Source: Dichomitus squalens LYAD-421 SS1
Taxonomy: Eukaryota; Basidiomycota; Agaricomycetes; Polyporales; Polyporaceae
DNA: 64,000 nucleotides
Assembly (NCBI RefSeq): GCF_000275845.1
Contig: NW_006766935.1
Span: forward strand, 21,287-85,286
Reading direction: 5' to 3'
In this document: in pieces, positions 25,901 to 37,803 of the stretch
Layout: each line of letters starts with the position of its first letter
Numbering within the stretch: position 1 is the first letter of the stretch
The notes under the pieces: model-generated
Databases searched by the model: none
What the model saw: the letters and a program-made list of their open reading frames with translations, nothing else
What the model was told of the DNA's origin: nothing
Program-made: the position numbers and the translations under genes

Positions 25901-26209
25901 CGCTACCGAGAGGATACAAGCCAATCAAGCGCGAGGGCAGAGGGATAGATGTGCAGACTATCGAGGTATTTGACTGTCTTCGACTGCCTCAGGTCCGGAT
26001 CCAAGGGAATACCCTGAAAGTTTCAGCCCTCAGCACGTGCATGGGCCCACTTGGACGAGTTGTAAAGGTTATGTGATATGGAGTGAAATGCATCGGAATC
26101 TACAGTCTAGGTCTATTGGTATTGGTACAGGTACAGCTTGCTACGGCATTACAAGACATGTCAACTATGCAAGAAACCAGTACAGCAATCTATCCGATCC
26201 CTGAGCCCC
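22958..26209. other. Gene-poor interval of about 3.2 kb
   Basis: No gene supported on either strand. Reading frames are short, lack family motifs and have no coherent splice chain. The stretch holds the CPA2 promoter on its left and the 3' flank of the phenylalanine ammonia-lyase gene on its right. A small tandem run of CTCGAACG lies near 25093-25110. The middle may be old repeat DNA. Confidence 0.4.
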
Positions 26210-28779
26210 TCAAGCGAATAAGCCAACTACGACGTCCTGCATCTTCCCGTCCCGGATCGCCTCGTGGATGAGCGAGATGTCCTGACCGATCGTCTGATCC
26301 TCCACCCCAGGGCCCTCCTTGAAGTCGTGCGCGTTCTCCACGCCATGCATGCGGATGCCGAGCGTCGTGCGGATGAACTCGTACACCCCGCGCGACTTGC
26401 CCAGGTACGCCGCAGCGGGCGCCGAGCCCTTCGCGCCGCTCAAGTACTCCTTCCGCAGGCGCACGAGCGAGGCGGTGAGGCGCTCCGCGAGCTGCGCGCG
26501 GAAAGAGACGATCCCTGCGAGCGCGTGGGACCCGTCCTGCTGCGTAAGAAAGTCGACGAGGGGCGTCGTGGTCGACGCCGCGACGGCGCGCATACGGGCG
26601 GTGGCGTCCATGGTGCTCGTCGACTCGAGCGAGCGGCGGATCTGGCGGGAGAGCACTCCGAAGATGGAGTCGAAGTCGGCGTCCGACAGGTGCTGGCCGA
26701 AGGAGGCCTGGAGCTGCTCGCGGAGGATGTCGTCGACCTCGAGCTGGAACTCGTGCTGCAGCGCGCGGAGGTCGAGGGCCTGGCAGAGCGCGTATAGGTA
26801 GCTCGACATGAGGAGCGAGAGCACCTCGAGGGAGTTGAGCGTCGCTCGTGCAGAAATAAGCGCGAGAGAGTTGACTGCCTGGTTATGCATCTCCGCCGAC
26901 TGAACGTGCGTCGAGACGGGGTTGGCGAGGTACCCAAGCTCGCCAACGTATGCCGCAGCGTGGATGTCGATGCCCTTGGCGAAGTAGTTGTGGGAGGGAT
27001 CCGTCGCAGCGAGGTTCGGCGGCAACCCACGGTTCATCGCCGGGTTGATGAGCTCGGTGCACTGCGCGAAGAGCAGCTTGCCGATGTGGTGCAGGGCGAG
27101 CCGCGTCTTCTCCATTGCATTGGTGACCGACATGGCCTGGAAGTTTCCGCCGTGGTGTACTTCCCCGGTCTCGCCGTCAATGAGCGGATTGTCGGTAGCT
27201 GAAACAGAGATTAGTCCATCACAGCGCTGGGTCAATGAGACATGTCTACATACTGGAGTTGCACTCGATCGTGACCGCAGCGAACGCAGACAGGATGTCC
27301 TCCACTTGGGGACCCAAGAACTGCGCAGACGTGCGCAGAGGGTACCTGTCCTGGCGCAGCTCTCCGATATCGGCGGAGATGTGCTTTTCCTCCTCAGCGG
27401 TTACTGCGAAATGCGAACCATCAAGGAGCTCGGTGATCGTCTCCGCGACTTCGACCTGACCGGGATGCGGACGCGCGACGGCGTGAATGAACGGCGCGAA
27501 CGACCCGCTCGCCCCAAGCATCGCCTCGGTGCACATCGCAGTGCACACTTGGGCGAGCAGCGAGAGGTGAACGGCCTCTTGGATAGCGAGCGCACCAACG
27601 GAAGCGGAGAATGCAGTACCATTCAGGATACCAAGGTGCTCCTTCGAAGCCAAGGAGATGGGCTCGATGTTGTGAGCCGCCAGTGCCTCGCGAGAGGACA
27701 CGATCCTGCGCCCGCGGAAGGTCGAGGGGCCATCAAAGCAACGGATGGAAGGGTTTCCAATAAGCAGCCCTGCGATGTACGAGAGCGGGGACAGATCTAG
27801 AGTGGCGGTGAGGTTAAGCGTGGGAGTCGAGGATAAAGCGGAACTTGTGGCACTAACCTCCCGATGCAGAGATACTCCCCCGGAGTGGGACAAGTGGGAC
27901 GATGTTCTCGCGGAGGAGCGCGCCCATGCGCTCAATGAGTTCCCACCGAACGCCCGAGTGCCCTCGGATGAGGGAGTTCATGCGGATGAGTATGGCACCC
28001 CGGACCCAGGCCTCTGGCATGCTCGTCGAAGTCAAAGGGTCCAGCAGCGGCAATGCAACGGGGGCCGAGACGGTATCGGAGGGCAACACTCCACATTGCT
28101 GGTGCTGGAAGAGCGCGAGACCGAGCGTGAGAGGGTCGCTCGTTCTCGTGTCGGCTACAGTGATGACAACGGTGAGAACTTCTTCGACTATCGGACTGTA
28201 TGAACGCTCACCACTTCCGCCGAAGCCAGTGCTGACGCCATACACGCTTTTCTGGCTGTTGACCTTGTCGACGATGACTTGGCGGCTTTTGAGGACGCGA
28301 GTCTGGATCTCGGACGAATCGTCGAGCACCACGCCGGCGTTGTAGCGCGCCACGGCCGCTACAGCGGCAATGGAGAGCGTTTCCCCATCAACGACAATAG
28401 GTTGTCCTTGCCTGTGCGCGTCATGATCAGCAACATATCGCTTTGTATTGGAGTAGCTTCCAAGAGATGCGGATAGATTACCAAAATGGGCAGTATTCAG
28501 CGCCATCTCGGTCACCAAGCCGTAACTCTCGACGTAATGTCACGAAGATCTTTCGAGCTGCTCGCGGCTGCACGAAAAGGCTTCGCCACACTCAAGAGCA
28601 AGCACCCACTTGTAGGACTCCAAGGCACGATGGGCTTCGATGAATTTGCGGAGAAGGGTAGCAGCCGGCGAAGCCTTCCGACCCTCAGGCTCGGTGTGCT
28701 GGGGCGCGGGCACGACGGCCTTCTTGAGAAGAAGAGGGTCGTAGGTGTTGTGAGTCTTGGTGAAGGCGTAGCCAGGCAT
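26210..28779 (-). CDS. PAL: Phenylalanine ammonia-lyase (MIO enzyme)
   Basis: Deaminates L-phenylalanine to trans-cinnamate and ammonia, feeding phenylpropanoid or nitrogen metabolism in the cytosol. Exons 28779-28610, 28411-28212, 28154-27858, 27796-27254 and 27198-26210 total 2199 nt (732 residues), normal for fungal PAL. The autocatalytic MIO cofactor triad Ala-Ser-Gly is in [16 protein letters not shown] (about residues 220-222), restored exactly by splicing at 27857/27797. The substrate-selectivity pair reads His-Gln (about 141-142, in [10 protein letters not shown]), as in yeast PALs that also accept tyrosine, so dual PAL/TAL activity is possible (inference). [14 protein letters not shown] and [14 protein letters not shown] are further signatures. 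The first intron is 198 nt; the rest are 55-61. A TATA box lies about 106 nt upstream of the ATG. Confidence 0.95.
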
Positions 28780-28884
28780 GGTAGTATAGAACAGGGGGAA
28801 GCGTTGAGTGGAGAGGGGAAGAGGGAAGCTGGGCTACAGCCGATCTGTTGTGGGGATGGTCTTCGTTCGATGACATAGCGAGTC

Positions 28885-28890
28885 TTTATA
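28885..28890 (-). promoter_or_regulatory. TATA box of the PAL gene
   Basis: TATAAA on the minus strand, 106-111 nt upstream of the PAL start codon at 28779, in the expected orientation and distance. Confidence 0.5.
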
Positions 28891-28899
28891 GCCCTCGAG

Positions 28900-31627
28900 A
28901 GGCTAGTCGACGTAACACCCAGTACGGGAGATTGGAGAAGCTGTTGTCTAGACGGAAGACGACCGTTCGGTAACCGGTAACGCTCGCGCGCCCATCTGCG
29001 CTGTGACTTGCCCGGCCGGATCTTCCGGGTCCCCCCAAGTCCTTGTGCACTCTCCAGTCCCATGGAGCACCCAGGTCCTCTATCTCTATCTTTGGGAACC
29101 CCTGATAGAAAATACAATCGTCATCGAACGTCCTAGAAACCCATCCTATTTCTTTCGCATCGTCTTTCATCCTACCTCAATTACCTCCCCCCGGCCGAGC
29201 AAGAGCTTTACGGCGCCCACCGGCCGGAGGCCGCATAGCACGTCCAACGAGGTGATCTACCGGAGTCATTCAAAATCCACAGCCTTCATAGTATATCACG
29301 TCAATGAATGCCTGTCACTGTCAACATTCATGGAGGCACAGCAGCCAGTCATTGTCGTTCTTGTTCCTGCTCGGGACCCCTGCCCATCCGTTACGCCCGT
29401 GAATGCTCGCACATCGCCTTCCTGTATCAAGATACCGCTCCGCGGCTGTAGCGGCGGCAGATGCGACGGTAAATCTACTCGAAACAGACATGGCGTTGCA
29501 GCTTGGCAGGTGATAGGACAAAATTCTGTAGGGGTTGGTTCACGCCCTCCCACGGAAGACCGCCTACTACGCATTGGAGTACCAAGCGTTCTGCATAGCG
29601 CGTTTCTTCGAGCGTTTCGTAAGGAAAAGATCGTGGGGTGGCGATCGGTGTGCGTCGGGCACGATAAGGAGCCCGTCTTCGAGGAGCGAGCCCTAGCGCA
29701 TCGGCAACGTGGGCATGCCGGTAACTTGCGCTCGTAGATCAACCCGATTGCGTTCATTCAGTTCGGGGCGAGTAATAGAGCGCGGGAGTGTATGCAGAAG
29801 CAGCACAGAAGTCGGCGTTTGATCTCACGAAGGTTTAATGGAGGGCGCTCCGCTAAGGAGGCTGCGCATATCGGTGGCGAAGGGATTCGCAATGAGGAGA
29901 TTATGCGCATCGGGCAGTCCTTGCTTGCGGCGCGTACTCGCATGAACGCCGCACTATTCGGAGTGTGGGTCGCGAACGCAGCGGAAAACCACCGATGCCA
30001 CTACGCGGAGAGGGAAGCGTGCTTTCCCGAGCGCCGTCGAATAGCCCTAAATCTCAGTACATTCTATTCGCAGGATATGGCACCGTCGCGGATTTGTTCA
30101 CGGTACGCTTCCTCCTTGTGGCGGGCGTGCCGTAAACGCCACACCTCCGCATCAACACCGCGCGCTCTACGGCGTAACTCTACGACCAACGCTGGTGAGA
30201 AATTATCAGCCCACTGACCAGAAGCGTCGAAGCAAATGGTACGTTCTGGTAGGCTGTTCCTGAAATTACTAACACTTCGATATCGACATGCCGACTGCAG
30301 TGGGATTGTGAGTGTAAGAATAACCTTGCGTTTAGCGGCCTAGAAGTGAGGAAGCTGATCATTGTCGAGACAGCACCGCATGCAACGAGTCCACCACAGT
30401 GTAGAATATACCTTCCTTAGAATGCAGTACCGTATGAATGCGTCCGGAAATGTGAGAGCTGCTGTGTAATATTAGCCAATGGCCACGGTCGCGTGTGCCC
30501 CTTCTGATTGAGATGTTCGCACTACAGCCGATAGATAAGTGTGCGTCTTTCATTGTCTTCATTGAACGATGAGCCCATGAGATAGTGCGCGTAGTACATG
30601 GAATGCTTAACGTAGGGACGCGTCGAACGACTTTTTTTCGTGATCAAGCTGAGTGGAGCGTGCCGGTATCAGCGATCCTGCGCCCGAGAGATAGTGGACA
30701 TGAAACCTAGTACCTAGCTTGTGGGTGGGAGCAGATCGACCACGGCGATGTACTAGACCTCGCAGCACAGTAAACCTAAGCCGACGTGAGAGAGACACTT
30801 GGCCGGCGTTGGCCATCTCAACGACAAACCATCAGAGTCTCGCGGACTTCCCGGACCTTCTGCAGTGGAGTCCTTTGACGAGACACTTCCCCATGCCGCT
30901 ATGAATCTAAGCCGCGGACGTCTGTCCTTTCCTCCTGTAATATTGCGAACCCTATTTGTTGACAGAAGAACGGATGCGCACCGCCGGCCCGTGGAAAGGC
31001 AGGAACCAAGACGTCTGAAAGAGCGGGAATCATTACAATCCGTCTCCCACTCCTCGCGCCCGCCGCCGGCCATGCACAGCAGCTACATTGGCAGACGCTC
31101 TAGAAAACTGGGAAGCTGGAACAATCACTTATGCGTGACGCCGCGGGATCGAGGAGAGGCACAGCAACCTCACTCTTTGTGGCAGCCGTTCCCAATCGCT
31201 TCGATAGCATGCTGTCTGGGGCCGCCGCACCGAGGGTCAAGCTGGAACTCGATGCGGCGTTGACCCACGACTGTCGTGGCAGCAATGATTGAGAAATTGT
31301 TATGAACTACCACGATCAGTGTGATTGGCATAACCGATGTTGACGACAGGAAGAAGATCAAGGCATGTGGTGGTGTGCTTCCTTGCTTCGCCGCTGTCGA
31401 GCTGGACCTGATGAGAACGACTTGAAGTGGACGTTGTCAAGAGAGGATCATCGCAGGCCGGAGCACCCGAAGGAGCGGGCGGAGGTTCCGGATACGGCCG
31501 GAGAGGGAGAGTATCGTGGGAATCAGACCCGGATCAGGCACGTGCGCCAACTTTTCCAGTTGCAGAACGCAAGCGGCATCAGCACTTACAACCTTCCCAA
31601 CGTTCTGGCTACTGCTGCTCGACAACA
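28900..31627. other. Intergenic, no supported gene
   Basis: Several open stretches of 60-240 codons exist on both strands (for example 29003-29737 plus and 29296-29757 minus). They overlap each other, are Arg/Ser/Pro-rich as expected of chance frames in GC-rich DNA, and show no domain I know. The right end carries the leader of FCF1. A short or fast-evolving gene cannot be excluded. Confidence 0.35.
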
Positions 31628-32525
31628 ATGGTACGTTTCAAGCCTCTGAGGGCATCATAGTTATTTAGTTTGATATCTGTACAGGTAAAGGCCAAAAAAA
31701 CCCGCAAATTCGCCGCTGTGAAGCGGATGCTCAACCCGAAGGACATTCGGTTGTGCGTACGTCCCTCTAGTCTCACCTCTCCAGGTCTCTCAACGCAGAA
31801 ACATGGGATAGGAAGGAAAATCAGCTCAAAAAAAAGCAGAAAGAGGAGGCTGAGAAGGAGAGGCTGGTTAAGCGAGCGTACGTCTTAGTTCTTTCATGAC
31901 ATGCTCGGCCGGCTCTTCATGTCAGATGGGTAGTCCCCAGGTCGCATCTTCTCTCTTCCTCCAACACAACACTGCCCTCGTGCCCCCATACAGAGTCCTC
32001 ATCGATACCAACTTCATCAATTTCAGTCTGCAAAACAAGTTGGAGCTCATTAGCGGCATGATGGACTGCCTGTACGCCAAATGTAAGTAGCACCCGCCTT
32101 ACACCGTCGGACCTTCCTCGCGCGTCCTCATCTTCACGACGGATTGGCACTCGCTTCCGTAGGCATACCATGCGTGACAGACTGCGTGATGGCGGAACTG
32201 GAGAAGCTCGGGCACCGCTACCGTGTCGCGCTCAGGTGAGTCTCCACTTCTCTGTGCCCTTCCGCCCCGCCCCTTAACACGCGACCTTCAACCAACCAGA
32301 GTTGCGCGAGATCCGCGGTTCGAGCGGCTGACGTGCTCGCACTCGGGCACATATGCGGATGACTGCCTCGTCCAACGCGTGACCTCCCACAAGTGTTATA
32401 TTGTGGCAACGTGCGATCGCGAGCTGCGCCAACGGATACGTAAAATACCTGGCGTGCCACTCATGTATATCGTGCGGCGGCGGTATGCCATCGAACGGCT
32501 GCCGGATCAGGGTGCTCCCGTATGA
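31628..32525 (+). CDS. FCF1: rRNA-processing PIN-domain nuclease Fcf1/Utp24
   Basis: Nucleolar endonuclease of the small-subunit processome that cleaves pre-rRNA at sites A1/A2 during 18S maturation. Exons 31628-31630, 31685-31752, 31812-31877, 31934-32082, 32163-32235 and 32300-32525 total 585 nt (194 residues); yeast Fcf1 has 189. The conserved N-terminus [13 protein letters not shown] is followed by a Lys/Glu-rich helix. The PIN domain opens with [14 protein letters not shown] (acidic residue Asp about 70) and continues with [25 protein letters not shown] and [20 protein letters not shown]. The first coding exon consists of the ATG alone, followed by a GTACGT donor; this follows from the KAKKTRK block starting right after an acceptor at 31684. 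The C-terminal [12 protein letters not shown] replaces the Gly-rich loop of yeast. Confidence 0.93.
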
Positions 32526-33654
32526 AGCTGTTGTCGCCGCCTTTCTGGTCTTCTCGCATCTCGTCGCTTCCGGTCAGTAGGATAGCCATTGTGAGTAAAT
32601 TAATTTGGTCATATGGCGTATTGACAGGCGTTGATCGTGGCCTTATCTTGTTTGTAGGTATCGTAGTCTCCATATGCTCGGTATCACCACCCTTCTCGCG
32701 GCTGGACATTCAAGACGTCCGCTACCGATTTATCATTATCCCCGCGCGCCATTGCGCCACTTTTTCGACGTAGGAATGAGCTGATCCGTTAGCAAGACGT
32801 CCATATACCGGCTCCGTCCCAAGTTTCTGTGCGCTCGATATGGCGCGATTTAAGTCGAGTCCCTCATGGTCATTCTGCCATGACTAGTATCACAAAGCGT
32901 CAATGGTGGCGAGCTCTGATAGGGCAGGCCTCATTCCACTTAGTTAAGGGAGGGGGAGGAAGTCAGCATACTCACGAGCGAATAAGCCTACTCCAGGTCT
33001 CAGCGAAGCCGACGTCGATGTACCTGACTGTTATCTCCCACGACGGACGGAGGAGTGCCGAGGAGTCGACAACGTCATGGTCAACCCGATGCCCAATCAT
33101 CTCCGCGGCGGGGTAGAACTGAGGACGCGGCTTGGCCGTCTGATACCGGATATGCTCCGTGTTCATTCCACTACGGAAGTTGGCTCGTGATGGCATCCCG
33201 GGCTCGGAAGACGTTGTCGGGCGTTGGGCCTTCGGCAACCGACCTAGACTTGGTCACGGATCTCGGAGAGTCCTGAATTTATCGTTCACGCAAAGAGGAT
33301 ACCTACGTACCCTAGGAATAATCGTTGTTGTATAGAGGACTAATGATTCCATGCCTTATTCTGACTGATAAGCAGGTCTCGTCCACTTGTGCCCTAGTCT
33401 CAGAACCGCCGGTCGGACATGATGAGTTACGTCCGAGGTAATGTGTCAACATCTCATACTTAGCAAGGGGCAGCTCGGACCCTGAGACTTGCCGAGGCGT
33501 GAGCTCAAGTGCCGCGTACATCGACAAATAGAGCCAAATAACGCGTCGCGTCGCGCTTCCACGCCACAGCCAGCAAATGTGTCCCGGTATCGCAGAGACG
33601 GACACATACCCTTCCCTCTTCACATCATCTCCACACTCTGAGAGTATTTGAGCG
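32526..33654. other. Intergenic, no gene seen
   Basis: No supported gene between FCF1 and the DUF1917-like gene, which point the same way. It presumably includes the FCF1 3' end and the downstream promoter. Confidence 0.4.
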
Positions 33655-35503
33655 ATGAGCAAGAAGGACGACGACAACATTTCCGAGGATTACCCTTACC
33701 AATGGACCCCGAAGTCCGAGGGGAATTTGCAGGACTTCCTGGGAAAGGTTCGTGGATCCTTCAGCGGACACCGCCGCATTTGTCGCAAGTCCCTTGACAT
33801 GACAATCACATCTATCAGTACAAACCGTCAATGGTACAAAATGACGGGACCAAACCGGTGTGTGTCTGCATTAAGCAAGTCGCGCTGCGGGCGGTGCTCA
33901 CCTGTCATGCCCGAATGTAGTGGCTGTGGGTCGCGAAGTCTGACCGCCCTCGAGAAGTTGAGGATGCCGAGGCAGCTATCAAGGAAGCCGCAGACTATCG
34001 TACGTACACGAACGAAACCTGCGCCCAGGCGGTGGTTACTCAGAGCGCCCACAGTCACCGAAGTCACGGATCGTGTGCAGAAGATACAGGTTAGCGCAGA
34101 TGGGCGGCCTCTGACAAGTCAGGGGACTGCTTTCTGTCTGAGCGTTGGCTTGAGATACTCATGTGTTGCATTACTCCAAGAACGACGACTCCATCCCTGT
34201 GCGGGCGAACAAGAAGAAGGGTCTCAAGAGCAAGAAGGAACTACGCGAAGAGGTGCGGTGATATTTCAGAGTCTCTGTCACCATTCTCCAATTTGTTATA
34301 ATGTATCAAGGTCCAAAATGAAGCCACACAGAAGCTAAAAGAAATCGCTGTGAGGCATGGCTATGTCTCCGGAAAATGGTATGACTCAACGCCGCAACGT
34401 CGCAAGGCCCAACTCATACAAGGCTGTCAGGCTCATCTTTGCCCCTCCCGAGAAGGTAGACATGATATGGAGTTCTCTTGCAAGTATGTCTTCAGCACAG
34501 TCATGTTTGACATTCATGAGCGCGACTCACCTCCCAAAGACTCGCTCGTCTCGGGCCCGCTGTCCTCTACAAGTGCCTTCCTTGCCAAGGTCGCGACCAG
34601 CCCGCAGAATGACACACCTAATTACTCGCACCTGATATGCGTGTACATGCCTGACGCTTACGATCAGGGCAGCGTTACGGAGGTTCGCAGGCCGGATTGC
34701 TGACTTTAAGAACTTGTATCTCCTAACAGTTTCGGGGTTACAGGTCATGAAGGTGCTCCTTCGCAACCACGGCATAAACTTGATGGGAGTCAAGACGAAC
34801 CTGTACACGTCAATAGGTGCGCCTCTACCACCGGCCCTTGATAGGATTATGCCTCTGATGCGTCTGGTGTCTGATAAGGCCTTGATAGCAAGCATCCCAG
34901 CGGTGTCTCATCGACGGTATGTCCGCCGACGGACATTCCTTATGGATAGGTGTATTAATGACATCACATATATTTAGGTCTGGAAAAACACAGCCCTCAT
35001 GAAGGACACCGAAATCAAGGTACGCTTCAGCTGTACCGCCCGACGATCCCGTAGTCTCACACGCTTCCGATCAGGCGCTCAAAGACGAATATTATGCTGA
35101 GCTCAATGCCGCGAAGACCGCAGCAGTGGAGGAAGCAGCCTCCAAGAAGGCTGAGAGCGGTGCAGCCACCAGACCGAAGCCGAAGCCGAAGCTCAAGGAC
35201 AAAGCTGGGGCGGACGACCCATTCGCTTCCGACGACGAGGGTGACACAGAGGACACCAAGCCGACAAGTAAGAAGGCTGCAAAACCAGCCCCTTCGTCCG
35301 GCTCCAAAGCGAAAAGACCCGTACCCAAGAAGGCCAAAGTGGCCAACGACTTTGCATCAGATAGCGATGACGGGGAAGCGGAGGCCGCGCGTAAGGCGGA
35401 AGTGAAGGCAAAGAAGGCTGGCACGACCAAGAAGCGCAAGGGCGCCGAGTTGGACGAGGAGGTGGAGGAAGAGGCGCCAAAAAAGAAGAGGTGGCGGGCG
35501 TGA
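33655..35503 (+). CDS. DUF1917/Bles03 (UPF0696)-like protein with charged tail
   Basis: Eleven exons (33655-33747, 33819-33857, 33921-33999, 34155-34252, 34311-34378, 34431-34483, 34540-34682, 34744-34816, 34879-34916, 34978-35019, 35075-35503) total 1155 nt (384 residues), and every junction keeps frame. The order KPWLWVAK, a Lys-rich helix, YVSGKWLIFAPPEKVDMIW, SHLICVYMPDAYDQGSVTEV, then KTNLYTSIGLDSKHPSGVSS matches the DUF1917/Bles03 fold, known from a human protein structure to resemble eIF4E. Its function is unknown; RNA or cap-like ligand binding is only suggested by the fold. The last 120 residues are a low-complexity Lys/Ala/Glu/Asp tail ending in PKKKRWRA, a likely nuclear localisation signal. 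The splice at 33999/34155 is the least certain because that intron is 155 nt and could hide a small exon. Confidence 0.65.
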
Positions 35504-36011
35504 CTGCGAGTTCCCTGGGACACTTTTCATTTCTCGTGCAGTACCTCGTGCTCTCATGCTTGCCGCTGTCGCTGACCAGTCGCTCTCCGCTTTAATCATT
35601 TATTCGATGTTCCCATGGAGGTATGACCCCTTTGATGGGCACCCTGGCGTCTGGCCTGACTTGGGATTGCATAGGAGTTGTTTTGCAGTGCAGGGAACGT
35701 TCAGCCTTTATTGTTCCACTTTGGGATGCTTGCCTCGCAGCGGATAGAGACGCGTACTGCTGGGTCGTGTCGGCCTCTACATCTCCCAGGCCTGTGCTGC
35801 GGAGGCGTTCATTTGGGACACAATGCGCCTCGCCCGGGGCTACCCGGGACTGAGCGCGATCATACATGGGCGACTACTTCATACCGCATCGTAACCAGGA
35901 GCGGAAAAATTGCTGCAGGGTTGTGTATTCACAGACAATTCGGTTCTTTGCTCTGTCCCGACGCATGGGAGAGGAGCTGTCCACCGCTTGATCGCCCGTT
36001 TTTAGCTCGGT
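35504..36011. other. Intergenic, no gene seen
   Basis: About 500 nt without a supported gene. The promoter or an upstream exon of the MIF4G-like gene may lie here. Confidence 0.4.
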
Positions 36012-37557
36012 TTGACTCGTGAACTCGCAAGGATATGGCGCTCCGTACCCAGCGGTCCCGCAACCGTTCTTCGGCAGTCCTCAGTTCCCACCTGTCCCTC
36101 CTCCTCGTCTCCTCTTCCACGAGCGATGCACTCGCCAGCGACACCCCGAGCCCTATCTTCGTCCAGGTTCCTCGTTAGCCCATGGAGACCGTGGAGCATC
36201 CCATCAGGATGGACGTCGATCCGGAGGAGACTCTGTGGTTTACTCAACAAGGTGGCGCCCGCTAACGTCGACCGCATCGCTGATCACTTCGCTGCCTTAG
36301 CCATCAATCTAGGTAGATCAGGGGATGTAAAAAGTGTTGAAGCGGGGGGCCAGATGATCGTACATCGATGTACGGTAGACCCAACGCGGATCGGGCTCTA
36401 TGCAAAGCTGGTGCAGAGAGCGGCTGACGCACTAGAGGGGGAAAGCCTCGCTTGGCGAAGCGTGGACCCATACCATCTCGACGACCCTGCGACCTCCCTG
36501 CCAGCAGCAGTACAAAGCACTCTTCTAGCCAACTTGGTATCGGCTTTACGGGGAGGATGCGAGCAAGACGCATGTGCCCTGGCAGCATTCGCCGGAGAGC
36601 TGCTCGTTTTCGGCATCTTGTCCCCAGAAGACGTCAAAGACGTCGTCGTGTCTGTTTTTCAGCAGGTCTCAGGCAACTCCGCTATATACTGCGTCTTGCT
36701 CTGCCGCATGCTCAGGCGTATCGTCAATTCAACGGAGGCATCGCACCTGATCAATTCGCTATCCCTCGTATCACGCATCGAAGCCGTTCTTGAAGAGGAC
36801 ACGATCTCGTTGATGGTTCGTTACATGATGACGGTAAGTCCGTCTCTGTGGACTCAAGCACCTGGTCTGAATCATATGGCTGCGATAGAGCCTGCTAGAC
36901 CATTGCATGTATCCCCGACCTCAAGATGCGTTCGCAGACATTCCGAGGAGTGAGATATATGGACTCCACGACGATCGGGTCGAGGATGGACCCATTTCAG
37001 CCCACTCTCTTCAAGTGGTCGAGGCGGTAGAGCGCCATGCACTTACAGAAAGCTTCTCCCAACGCGCACACACCTTCTTCAAAGCAAGGGACGTTGTTAG
37101 TGTAGCGCAGTTCTTCCATACTCTACGGGCGGACTTACGCCATATGTTCATCGCGACATTCATCTCTGCCGCGATGGGCTCAGGCGATGAAGCAGATGCC
37201 GCGGCGGTCGCTTCTCTCCTTTCGACTCCTTCCATCCGCCGAGTGCTCGCGGAAGACCCCTGCTCCATCAAAATATTCGAAGCGGAGATCATAACTTTAG
37301 AAGACACGGTCCTTGACTATCCCTCTGCCTACGGTGCGATGGCCACAATGCTTCATGGCGCGAGTATACCCATAATAGCGGTTGAAGACCTTGCATCCCG
37401 TATCGTCATTCGGGATAACTATGCTCGCGATCGCTTGTTAGGGGAGTTCAATAGGCTGAACATAGGTGGGGATGGTGCGTCGGACCTATATGGACTCGGG
37501 GCGGAGTACGCGTCTGGCGAGGAAGAATCAGCTTCTGAGTATGCCTACGCCTACTGA
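36012..37557 (+). CDS. MIF4G-like (eIF4G-related) protein, short
   Basis: Exons 36012-36833 and 36889-37557 give 496 residues if the first in-frame ATG is used. After a Ser/Pro/Arg-rich start, RRRLCGLLNKVAPANVDRIA (about residues 72-91) matches the opening helix of MIF4G domains (LLNKLT.ENFD.I in eIF4G). The repeats that follow fit the helical pairs of the domain, including a block like 'YAKL...A' (GLYAKLVQRAADALE) and FAGELLVFGILS. The second exon is helical and ends in an acidic, Tyr-rich tail. Unlike eIF4G (over 1000 residues) it lacks the long N-terminal region, so it may be a stand-alone paralogue with a role in translation or mRNA control (inference). The N-terminus is doubtful: frames 36012 and 36019 both look coding and an upstream exon may exist. 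Confidence 0.5.
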
Positions 37558-37803
37558 ACACAGATGGACGTCGACGGTGTCTTCAACGTAAGCCAGCCGC
37601 ACTTGTCACGAAGATCGTCGCTGACGTCCGATACTGTAAATGATTAGCCTCTTCTGATGGCGTCAATGCGCTCGTCAGTGCTTCAATTGATGACTTCGGG
37701 TCGTACGGTATACATACAGAAGGTGTCGTATGCCAGACATGACAAGATACAAGATGGTACAAGTATGGCACGCTCCAACAATAACGAGCGACGACCCCGC
37801 TTC

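Noticed and set aside
26264..26801. Plus-strand open frames of 160-177 codons
   Set aside because: They lie exactly antisense to the largest PAL exon and mirror its codon bias; their Arg/Glu-rich composition is that of a shadow frame.
16556..28779. FAD oxidase, CPA2 and PAL considered as a nitrogen-metabolism gene cluster
   Set aside because: All touch amino-acid nitrogen, but they differ in pathway and orientation and are separated by a 3-kb gene-poor stretch; no shared regulatory site is visible.
29003..29757. Long open frames on both strands (244 codons plus, 153 codons minus)
   Set aside because: They overlap each other, are Arg/Ser/Pro-rich, and show no domain, splice pattern or start context. 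GC-rich DNA gives such frames by chance.
31437..31628. Minus-strand frame of 63 codons head-to-head with FCF1
   Set aside because: The frame begins with TTG, not ATG, and overlaps the FCF1 leader. The peptide looks ordered, but I found no start or family support.
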